This document shows positions 14,617 to 20,486 of a stretch of DNA of 20,486 nt, piece by piece. The notes under the pieces were generated by a model, which made no database searches, had not been told where the DNA came from, and saw only the letters and a program-made list of their open reading frames with translations. This DNA comes from Acetofilamentum sp. (lineage in GTDB: Bacteria > Bacteroidota > Bacteroidia > Bacteroidales > JAFGUD01): NCBI GenBank assembly GCA_020722645.1, contig DYKL01000018.1, positions 1 through 20,486 of the forward strand, read 5' to 3'. Numbering within the stretch: position 1 is the stretch's first letter; every line of letters begins with the position of its first letter. The position numbers and the translations under genes are program-made.

Positions 14617-15121
14617 AAATTTTCATTAAAATATTTTCAAATTTACCTGCAATTTCCTGAGTAATTTTATTCTGATTTTCAGTATTTTGAGCAGTACAAC
14701 ATACTTCAATCCAGTGAATATAAAGATAATTTTCTTTTATATCAACAACAAAAGTACCGGGTGTAAGAGTAATGGAGTTTGCAAGAATTAATCTTGCCAT
14801 TTTGCTTTTTAATTTGGTTTCTATTCTGACAATACCGGGTTTAATAGGCAACTTAGGATTTAAAACTCTTGAAATTACATCAATATTGCTTTTAATCATT
14901 GCTACAACAAAAACAATAATATACCAAAAAGTAAAAGCTAATGCTTTGGGATTCAATTTAATACCCTCAAAAATATCAACAGATTTACCGAACATTAAAA
15001 CAGCAATAATAATTATTATAAATCCGGCAATAAGGACTTCTGGTTTTAATGAATTATTCCACAAAACCCAGAAAATTGCGAGAATCAAGAACAAAACAAA
15101 TTTTAGCTTAAAGTTTTTCAT
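14609..15121 (-). CDS. mnhE: MrpE-like subunit, first gene of the Mbx-type cluster
   Basis: A 170-residue protein with two or three N-terminal membrane segments and a cytoplasmic domain bearing the MrpE signature ANSITLTPGTFVVDI (114-128) and YIHWIEV (134-140). It corresponds to MbxA. As the first gene of a tightly packed series (overlaps or gaps of a few bases down to the nuoH-like gene) it marks the 5' end of the transcript. I find no exact TAnnTTTG promoter before it; the nearest match on the minus strand is TAATCTTTG at about 15211-15219, one base too long. The CRP-like palindrome is about 130 bases upstream of the ATG. Confidence 0.9.
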   Translation of the reverse strand: MKNFKLKFVLFLILAIFWVLWNNSLKPEVLIAGFIIIIIAVLMFGKSVDIFEGIKLNPKALAFTFWYIIVFVVAMIKSNIDVISRVLNPKLPIKPGIVRIETKLKSKMARLILANSITLTPGTFVVDIKENYLYIHWIEVCCTAQNTENQNKITQEIAGKFENILMKIYE

Positions 15122-15251
15122 TATAATTGAATGATTTTTTTATAATTTTAAAATAAAAACTTGTAATTACCTCCATAAAATTTATTTTGCAAATAAAAGG
15201 CTTTTAAAAACAAAGATTAAAAAAAAATACGTTAAAAAAAACAGCTGATCA

Positions 15252-15267
15252 TGTGATTTTTCTCACA
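15252..15267. promoter_or_regulatory. CRP-like operator TGTGA-N6-TCACA
   Basis: TGTGATTTTTCTCACA, a perfect match to the E. coli CRP half-sites, extended by one further base pair on each side (15251-15268). It sits in the 181-bp region between the Mbx-type cluster (minus) and the Crp/Fnr regulator gene (plus), 35 bases before the regulator's ATG, and would overlap the -33 region of that gene's promoter. Confidence 0.7.
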
Positions 15268-15275
15268 TATGTTTT

Positions 15276-15283
15276 TACATTTG
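15276..15283 (+). promoter_or_regulatory. -7 promoter element TACATTTG of the Crp/Fnr gene
   Basis: An exact TAnnTTTG match 19 bases before the ATG at 15303. No TTG lies at the usual distance; the CRP-like palindrome takes that place. That fits either repression by a bound regulator or activator-dependent transcription. Confidence 0.6.
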
Positions 15284-15302
15284 CAAACTAAAATATAAAA
15301 TA

Positions 15303-15983
15303 ATGCAAAAAAAAGACTGTATAAATTGTTTGAACAAATCAAAATCAGCCCAAAATTTGTCAGCAGAAGAGATTTGCGAGCTTGAAAGAAACTGTTCTAT
15401 GGCTTTTTTTAAACCGAGAGAAATAATAATAAAAGAAAATTCATTATCGAGTTCGTTAGCTTACATAAAAACAGGATTGGTAAAAATTCATTCTTTTGTT
15501 CTGGGAAAAGAAAAAACATTAAGAATAATTAATTCCCAAACCTATATTTGTTTACCCAGTAGTTTTTCGGATAATCGGAATCATTTTTCAGCAACTGCAA
15601 TAGAAAATACTGAAGTTTGTTTTTTAGATGTAAATATTTTTAAAAAATTTGTGAAAGAAAACGGAGCTTTTGCTTTTGACATTATTCACGATTTAAGTCA
15701 AAATCAATTAAAGAATCTTCACTTGCAAGTAGAAAGCAATTACAAAAAGTCAACAGGGAGAATTGCCCAAATACTCTTGTTTTTTGCAAAAGAAATTTAC
15801 AAAAGTTTAGAATTTTCATTACCTATTTCCAGACAAGATATCGGAGATTTGACAAATACAACAAGAGAAGGAGTCAGCCGAACACTTACTGATTTTAACA
15901 ACAACAAAATTATCAAAATTGACAGAAAAAAAATCACAATTCTGAACGAAAAATTCTTGGAAGAAATCAACATTAAGGGGTAA
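15303..15983 (+). CDS. Crp/Fnr-family transcriptional regulator with N-terminal cysteines
   Basis: A 226-residue regulator: an N-terminal Cys-bearing segment (Cys6, Cys9, Cys25, Cys31), a cyclic-nucleotide-binding-like beta-roll (about 33-115), a dimerisation helix (about 118-165) and a C-terminal winged helix. The recognition helix reads TTREGVSRTL (186-195). Its Arg188, Glu189 and Arg193 have the spacing of CRP Arg180, Glu181 and Arg185, which read TGTGA. The cAMP-pocket R-x-S motif is not apparent. Cys6-x2-Cys9 is common in Bacteroidota members of the family; whether the Cys bind an Fe-S cluster is open. The gene is divergent from the Mbx-type cluster and ends 8 bases from the convergent glycosyltransferase gene. 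Control of the cluster and of itself is inferred from the operator. Confidence 0.88.
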   Translation: MQKKDCINCLNKSKSAQNLSAEEICELERNCSMAFFKPREIIIKENSLSSSLAYIKTGLVKIHSFVLGKEKTLRIINSQTYICLPSSFSDNRNHFSATAIENTEVCFLDVNIFKKFVKENGAFAFDIIHDLSQNQLKNLHLQVESNYKKSTGRIAQILLFFAKEIYKSLEFSLPISRQDIGDLTNTTREGVSRTLTDFNNNKIIKIDRKKITILNEKFLEEINIKG

Positions 15984-15991
15984 TTGAACAA

Positions 15992-17902
15992 TCAGAAATC
16001 CTCATACAAACCATATATTTTTTCATTTCCTGCTCTGATATTAACTTCAAAATCATCAATATACAATTCATTTTTGTTTTTGTTCCAAATATAAGTTTTC
16101 AAAACCGTGCTTTTGAGTGGGAAATTAATATCTGACAATTTAATTGAATGATGTATTGTTACCCAATCATTGCAGTTACTATCTATCAGGTATTTGTAAA
16201 AATCTGAACCTCGCCAGTCAATTTGTTTATTTTTACTTTCCAATACAGCAACCAAAATAATGCCGTCAAAATTGTCAGGGCTTTTTGCTTTAACTGAAAT
16301 ATCAATAAAATTGTTCTGATGTTCGACAATATTTTCAAGATTAACTGTAAAGCACGGACCCCATTCTTCTTGTCCAAACCTATAGAAATTATTGCTGTCA
16401 GTAACTATTTTTTCTGAATTTACAGACGTCCAGTTTTCGTATAAATCTGACTCAAAATTCAAGTTAGTTACATTTTTATCATTAGTGTTTGTATCCTTTG
16501 AAAACAAATACGTGGTTCCGGTAAAATAATTATTTTGTTTTTCTATTAAAGGATAATATTCCATAATAAGAGGTATCGCATTAGGCTCTACTGACGATAA
16601 ACAGCCGAAATAAACTTTATCGGTTGTTTTATAATTATGCTCCAAAAAAATTTTCAAACCTGTAATATCTTTTATTGAATCATCATACGAAATAAAATTA
16701 TCATCATAATTATTCTTTGAAATATAATAATCTGATATTTTTTTATTAGAATTTAAAACAAACAAAACATTTTTAGATTTTTTGGTAATTGCCTGATAAT
16801 CAACAAAAACATTTTTGTAAAAAGAATTGTATAATAAATCATAATGCTCTCTTTTAAATACTAATGTAAAAATATTGAGGCTTAATAATAACAATACAAT
16901 CAACAAATTACCGGTTGTTTTTAATTCCTTAATATGCCCGAATAAGATAAAATACAAAAAAGGAAAATTGAAAATTAAAACAGAAAACTGTAGAACAGGA
17001 CTTTGGAATTTTGAATAAAAGAAACCTATCAAAAATGGCAGTAAAAACCATATAAATGACAAAACAAAATATTTGTTTGGGAAATTTTTTAATCTTTCTT
17101 TATTAAAACCAAACAAAAACAAAAAGACAGAAAAAATTATATTTAATAACGAAAAATGAAACAGATATTTCAAATATTTTATAAAAAAATCGTTGCCCGG
17201 TTTTCCAAGCCAACTAAGTCCTCCAACATTTAACTGATAAAAAAACAACTTTAAATGAGGCACATACAGAACAAATATCGTAAATAAAATTAAAAAGTAT
17301 TTATAAATTTCTTTTTTATTTATTAGAAATAAACCTGAAAAACCTACCAAAGCAGCAAAAAGTAGGCTAAAATGATGATTATAGGCACATAAACTTGCTG
17401 CAAAAACAAACATTATTGAATTACTATCAACTTTAATTTTTTTATTTTCGATAACAAAAGTCCAGTAATAAACCATCATCAGAGAAAACAATAAGCCGCT
17501 GATATAAGGTCTGGCTATTTGGCTATACATTACAGTATATTGAATACTTGCCAGAAAAGCAGCTGCTACTAACCCGACTGTTTCATTGAACCATTTTTTA
17601 CCTATTAAAAAAATATAATAAACTGCCAATAATCCAAATATTGTAAAAGGAAGCTTAACAACCCAAGGCTCGAAACCGAAAATTTTTGTCCAGTAATACA
17701 AAAAAACCTGAATACCGGCAGGGTGTCCATCAACTTTGACTCCTTTTTCAATCAATTCCGAAAAATTATTAAAATTCAAACGAAAAATTGCACTAAATTC
17801 ATCATGTGTAAACTCAATATCAAAATAATTAATGAATCTTAAAACTGCCGACGTTATCATAATTATTATCAATATGTGTTTATTTTTCAGCTTTAACTTC
17901 AT
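15992..17902 (-). CDS. GT-C family membrane glycosyltransferase (PMT/ArnT-like)
   Basis: A 636-residue protein with roughly ten membrane helices in the first 355 residues. The first periplasmic loop has the catalytic-type acidic pair in FTHDEFSAIF (Asp34, Glu35), followed by DGHPAG (58-63) and YSQIARPYISG, the layout of the PMT_2/GT39-83 superfamily that uses lipid-linked sugars. Residues after about 360 are soluble, and the last 160 or so form a beta-rich domain (NLNFESDLYENWTSVNSEKI... to the end) that may bind carbohydrate or the acceptor. The donor and acceptor cannot be read from the sequence. It is convergent with the Crp/Fnr gene and not part of an operon here. Confidence 0.82.
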   Translation of the reverse strand: MKLKLKNKHILIIIMITSAVLRFINYFDIEFTHDEFSAIFRLNFNNFSELIEKGVKVDGHPAGIQVFLYYWTKIFGFEPWVVKLPFTIFGLLAVYYIFLIGKKWFNETVGLVAAAFLASIQYTVMYSQIARPYISGLLFSLMMVYYWTFVIENKKIKVDSNSIMFVFAASLCAYNHHFSLLFAALVGFSGLFLINKKEIYKYFLILFTIFVLYVPHLKLFFYQLNVGGLSWLGKPGNDFFIKYLKYLFHFSLLNIIFSVFLFLFGFNKERLKNFPNKYFVLSFIWFLLPFLIGFFYSKFQSPVLQFSVLIFNFPFLYFILFGHIKELKTTGNLLIVLLLLSLNIFTLVFKREHYDLLYNSFYKNVFVDYQAITKKSKNVLFVLNSNKKISDYYISKNNYDDNFISYDDSIKDITGLKIFLEHNYKTTDKVYFGCLSSVEPNAIPLIMEYYPLIEKQNNYFTGTTYLFSKDTNTNDKNVTNLNFESDLYENWTSVNSEKIVTDSNNFYRFGQEEWGPCFTVNLENIVEHQNNFIDISVKAKSPDNFDGIILVAVLESKNKQIDWRGSDFYKYLIDSNCNDWVTIHHSIKLSDINFPLKSTVLKTYIWNKNKNELYIDDFEVNIRAGNEKIYGLYEDF

Positions 17903-17921
17903 AATTATAAAAATTTTGAGA

Positions 17922-17929
17922 CAAATATA
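17922..17929 (-). promoter_or_regulatory. -7 promoter element TATATTTG of the glycosyltransferase gene
   Basis: TATATTTG on the minus strand, 19 bases before the ATG at 17902. No TTG is found at the usual -33 distance. Confidence 0.45.
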
Positions 17930-18082
17930 AACTTTTAATCAAACTTATTATTTTGATTTAACTAATATTTTTTAAACTATATTTACTTTAATCTATAAAT
18001 CGAATGATTGAATAGATATTAAATTAAAAAAATGATATTTAAAAATGTATTTAATCTAAATTTTAAAAGTCCGAATAATTAT

Positions 18083-18090
18083 TATTTTTG
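18083..18090 (+). promoter_or_regulatory. Possible -7 element TATTTTTG upstream of the AbgT gene
   Basis: Exact TAnnTTTG match on the plus strand, about 170 bases before the preferred start at 18259 and just before the dispersed repeat, so the repeat would be in the leader of the transcript. No TTG partner is seen. The sequence is in an AT-rich stretch where chance matches are common. Confidence 0.3.
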
Positions 18091-18094
18091 CACA

Positions 18095-18245
18095 AACAAT
18101 AGTTCGGTATATTTTGAAGTAATTCGTTAATATTCAGCAAATTGATTTTGTACGTGTAACAAATTAGTAGTTGATTGAAAATCAATAATTTGCTTCCTTC
18201 GTTATAACTCAGGATGACGCTAATTGAAAAATTAACGAATTATTG
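18095..18245 (+). repeat. MITE-like dispersed repeat, second copy, with a nested insertion
   Basis: Aligns with the reverse complement of 8431-8562 over its whole length. The same 11-bp terminal inverted repeat frames it (ATTAACGAATT at 18230-18240 and AATTCGTTAAT at 18121-18131). It is 19 bases longer because 26 bases (18194-18219) stand where the other copy has 7. It makes up much of the 17903-18258 non-coding gap. Confidence 0.85.
18194..18219. repeat. Nested short palindromic unit in the MITE-like repeat
   Basis: The 26-base insert contains TCCTTCGTTATAACTCAGGA: TCCT/AGGA ends around a perfect GTTATAAC palindrome. Its minus strand reads GTCATCCTGAG..CGAAGGA, which I recognise as the pattern of a short repeat widespread in bacterial genomes, notably Bacteroidota. 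The match to that pattern is from memory. Confidence 0.55.
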
Positions 18246-18258
18246 CACAAATGTATTT

Positions 18259-19785
18259 ATGAAAAACTACGCAAAAATAGCTACAAATAAATTTTTACAC
18301 ATTATCGAAAAGGTTGGTAATGCGCTTCCTCATCCGGCAACTTTGTTTGCAATTTTTGCTTTGATAATTCTTATTGTTTCATTTTTTGCATTTAAGTTTG
18401 AGTGGACTGCACTAAATCCTATAAGCCATCAGGTTGTTGAGCCGGTTAATTTATTAACAAAAAGAGGAGTTCATAAAATTATAACAGATATGGTACAAAA
18501 TTTCACAAGTTTTGCTCCATTAGGAATTGTTCTTGTTGCTATGTTAGGGATTGGAGTAGCAGAAGACAGCGGTTTAATAAATGCCTTGATAAGAAGACTG
18601 ATAATTTCCACTCCAAAAAAACTTATTACTTTTGTTATTGTATTTACAGGAGCTATGTCGAACATAGCCAGTGATGCCGGACATGTAATAATTATACCGC
18701 TTGCTGGAATTATTTTTCTGACAATCGGCAGGCACCCGATTGTTGGAATGGCAGCTGCATTTGCAGGCGTTTCGGGTTGCTATAGTGCAAATATGTTATT
18801 GGGAACGATAGACCCGCTTTTAGCAGGACTTTCGACCGAAGCCGCTCACATTATTGACCCTTTTTACGAAGTTAATCCTACGGATAATTACTATTTTATG
18901 GCTGTTTCAACTGTTATTCTTTCATTTACAGGAACTTGGGTAACCGAAAAAATTGTTGCTCCTCGGTTTGGCGAATATAAAAATTCTGACCAAGAAAAAA
19001 ACAACTTCGAAAAACTTAACCAAACAGAAAAAAAAGGGCTTAGAATTTCAGGGTTGATATCAATTGTTTTTTTTATTCTAATACTATGGGGAATAATTCC
19101 AAAAAATGGTTTTTTCAGAGGTACAGATGGCTCAATACTTAATTCCCCGCTTATTAAAGGAATTATTTCGCTGCTTTTTATTTACACAACAGTAATTGGA
19201 GTTGTTTACGGATTTGTTACAAAAAAGTACAAAAATGACACTGATGTTATTAACGGAATGAGTAAATCCATTAAAACAATGTCTTTATACATAGTTTTGT
19301 GTTTTTTTGCCTCACAGTTTGTAGCTTTTTTCAAAATGTCTAATCTTGCCGTTATTTTTGCCATAAATGGGGCAAATATGATACAGAAAAGCGGTCTGGG
19401 GGTAATTCCCTTATCAGTAATTTTTATAATATTTACGGCGTTTATAAATCTGTTTATGGGTAGTGCCTCTGCCAAATGGGCAATAATGGCTCCGATTTTC
19501 ATTCCGATATTTATGCTTGCAGGCTACTCTCCTGAGTTTACACAGGTTATTTACAGAATAGGAGACAGCGTTACAAATATCATTTCACCGATGTTAAGTT
19601 TCTTTGCATTGATTAATGCATTTATTCAAAAATACGACAGCAAGTCCAGAATAGGCACTGTTATAGCCACGATGCTCCCATATTCCATCGTCTTTTTTAT
19701 TGTCTGGACAGGCTTGCTGATTATCTGGATTTATCTTGGCTTCAATATCGGTCCGGGTGCAGGTATCTACTACAAACCGTTTTAA
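18259..19785 (+). CDS. abgT: AbgT-family transporter
   Basis: A 508-residue membrane protein with about twelve membrane segments, the usual AbgT length. Family motifs: VGNALPHPATLF near the N-terminus, GAMSNIASDAGHVIIIPLAG, NMLLGTIDPLLAGLSTEAA, and NLFMGSASAKWAIMAPIFIP followed by GDSVTNIISPMLSFFAL. AbgT was described as an importer of p-aminobenzoyl-glutamate, a folate breakdown product; the relatives YdaH and MtrF were reported to export sulfonamides, so direction and substrate are uncertain. The frame is open upstream to an ATG at 18214, but that ATG lies in a nested repeat insertion and would add 15 repeat-encoded residues. The ATG at 18259 fits family alignments better. Confidence 0.9.
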   Translation: MKNYAKIATNKFLHIIEKVGNALPHPATLFAIFALIILIVSFFAFKFEWTALNPISHQVVEPVNLLTKRGVHKIITDMVQNFTSFAPLGIVLVAMLGIGVAEDSGLINALIRRLIISTPKKLITFVIVFTGAMSNIASDAGHVIIIPLAGIIFLTIGRHPIVGMAAAFAGVSGCYSANMLLGTIDPLLAGLSTEAAHIIDPFYEVNPTDNYYFMAVSTVILSFTGTWVTEKIVAPRFGEYKNSDQEKNNFEKLNQTEKKGLRISGLISIVFFILILWGIIPKNGFFRGTDGSILNSPLIKGIISLLFIYTTVIGVVYGFVTKKYKNDTDVINGMSKSIKTMSLYIVLCFFASQFVAFFKMSNLAVIFAINGANMIQKSGLGVIPLSVIFIIFTAFINLFMGSASAKWAIMAPIFIPIFMLAGYSPEFTQVIYRIGDSVTNIISPMLSFFALINAFIQKYDSKSRIGTVIATMLPYSIVFFIVWTGLLIIWIYLGFNIGPGAGIYYKPF

Positions 19786-19809
19786 TGAATAAAAAAAATT
19801 AAAGAATTA

Positions 19810-19839
19810 TTGAATTTTTCATAAAATTTTTTATCTTTG
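19810..19839 (+). promoter_or_regulatory. Promoter of the small lipoprotein gene (TTG-N19-TATCTTTG)
   Basis: TTG (19810-19812), 19 bases, TATCTTTG (19832-19839): an exact Bacteroidota promoter, 22 bases before the ATG at 19862. This shows the gene is transcribed separately from the AbgT gene. Confidence 0.75.
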
Positions 19840-19861
19840 ATAAATTTTAAAATTGAAAATT

Positions 19862-20476
19862 ATGAAAAAAATACTTATTTTCAGTCTTATTCTGCCTATT
19901 TTTGCTGTTTCATGCTCTGTAATATTAGGTGCTAAAAAAAATCAACTTACAGAAGAAAAAGTACAAAATTACATTAATGTTTATAAAGAGCTCAGAGAAG
20001 TAGCCCCCGAAATTCTCGAAAGCATCAACAAAGACCCGAAAAATGCAGATATCGGAAAAGAACAATATTCAAAAATTGAAGATATCATCAAAAACGGTGG
20101 TTTCGAAAATTATGCTGATTTTATATATACAAATGCAAAAATCGGGAGCGTTTTCAGCATTATGCAAGCTCAAAAAGGAATGACAACATTTGAAAATATG
20201 AATCAAAGCGGAAACGAAATGTTTGATGACGCTGTTAAAGAAATTCAAAAGCTTATTGACGACCCTAACACACCCGAAGAAACAAAAGAAGAACTCCGCA
20301 AACAGATTGTCGAAATGCAGCAAGGACAGAATGTGATGAATGATAATTACGAAAAAAACGAAAAACTTGCAAAATTAGTTCTGAAAAATGTAGAAAAAAT
20401 TTCAGGACTTATTGTAAATCGGAACTTACTTATAAAAAGCGTGGATTTACAGGGCTTTGCTGCTGATTTTTTTTGA
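19862..20476 (+). CDS. Small lipoprotein of unknown function, C-terminus from a repeat
   Basis: A 204-residue protein starting MKKILIFSLILPIFAVSC; the Cys at residue 18 ends a lipoprotein signal, so it should be membrane-anchored outside the cytoplasm. The mature part is helical and charged, with likely coiled-coil stretches (NTPEETKEELRKQIVEMQQG, then NDNYEKNEKLAKLVLKNVEK). I do not recognise a family. The ATG at 19862 is chosen over a TTG three codons upstream because of the promoter spacing and the clean signal peptide. The last 19 residues (from Asn186, including KSVDLQGFAADFF) come from the 51-bp sequence repeated at the left end of the window, so the original C-terminus may have been replaced. 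Confidence 0.75.
   Translation: MKKILIFSLILPIFAVSCSVILGAKKNQLTEEKVQNYINVYKELREVAPEILESINKDPKNADIGKEQYSKIEDIIKNGGFENYADFIYTNAKIGSVFSIMQAQKGMTTFENMNQSGNEMFDDAVKEIQKLIDDPNTPEETKEELRKQIVEMQQGQNVMNDNYEKNEKLAKLVLKNVEKISGLIVNRNLLIKSVDLQGFAADFF
20418..20468 (+). repeat. Right copy of 51-bp inverted repeat
   Basis: Inverted partner of 1-51 with one mismatch in 51. It overlaps the 3' end of the lipoprotein gene and reads outward to the right edge. The comparison cannot be extended because the left copy is cut by the window edge. Confidence 0.85.
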
Positions 20477-20486
20477 CTTCTGTAGC

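Noticed and set aside
4084..15121. Group 4 [NiFe]-hydrogenase (Mbh/Ech type)
   Set aside because: Two of the four nickel-binding Cys are replaced by Glu in the large subunit, and no hydrogenase maturation genes are present.
4084..15121. Standard respiratory complex I operon
   Set aside because: NuoA, NuoE, NuoF and NuoG genes are absent, the membrane part is Mrp-type, and the NuoB-like cluster site lacks one Cys.
15170..15174. GGAGG Shine-Dalgarno-like sequence on the minus strand before the MrpE-like gene
   Set aside because: It is about 48 bases from the ATG and no start codon follows it at a useful distance.
18214..18258. Upstream start for the AbgT transporter at 18214
   Set aside because: The ATG is created by a nested repeat insertion, and the 15 added residues are encoded by the dispersed repeat; the ATG at 18259 fits the family.

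Overview
The window is AT-rich DNA that looks like an anaerobic member of the Bacteroidota. The evidence is the TTG-N19-TAnnTTTG promoters at several genes, the near absence of Shine-Dalgarno sequences, lipoprotein signals of Bacteroidota style, DUF2442/DUF4160 and DUF2683-like small genes, and an energy-converting complex typical of fermenters. No rRNA, tRNA or CRISPR array was seen.

Left part (1-2918): three two-gene toxin-antitoxin-like modules, all on the minus strand (DUF4160/DUF2442; an antitoxin plus RelE/ParE toxin; an antitoxin plus YoeB toxin). They are separated and flanked by four copies of one repeat. Each copy carries a terminator-like hairpin. Copies R2-R4 also end in a TATATTTG promoter element at the edge facing the next module, and in R2 and R3 the similarity runs to the next start codon. 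The last copy (R4) has cut off the 3' end of a lipoprotein gene.

Centre (3009-15121): a minus-strand dihydroorotate dehydrogenase-like gene, then a 12-gene cluster read from 15121 down to 4084. It encodes Mrp-type membrane subunits (E, F, G, DUF4040, B, C, and a double-length D), then NuoH-, NuoB-, NuoC- and NuoD-like subunits, and finally a NuoI-like ferredoxin fused to a GltD/NfnL-type FAD-NAD(P)H oxidoreductase. The order matches the archaeal Mbx/Mbs complex. The NuoD-like and NuoB-like subunits lack the full [NiFe] and N2-type cysteine sets, so this is neither a hydrogenase nor a standard complex I. The best inference is an ion-pumping ferredoxin:NAD(P)+ oxidoreductase in which the flavoprotein is built into the complex.

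A Crp/Fnr-family regulator with N-terminal cysteines is divergent from the cluster. A perfect TGTGA-N6-TCACA palindrome lies between them, and the regulator's recognition helix has the matching R-E-x3-R pattern.

Right part (15992-20486): a GT-C membrane glycosyltransferase (minus), an AbgT-family transporter (plus) and a small lipoprotein (plus). A 132-151 bp MITE-like repeat occurs in opposite orientations at 8431-8562 (inside the Mbx cluster) and 18095-18245 (before the transporter). A 51-bp sequence is repeated in inverted orientation at the two ends of the window (1-51 and 20418-20468), which suggests the window is bounded by a dispersed element.
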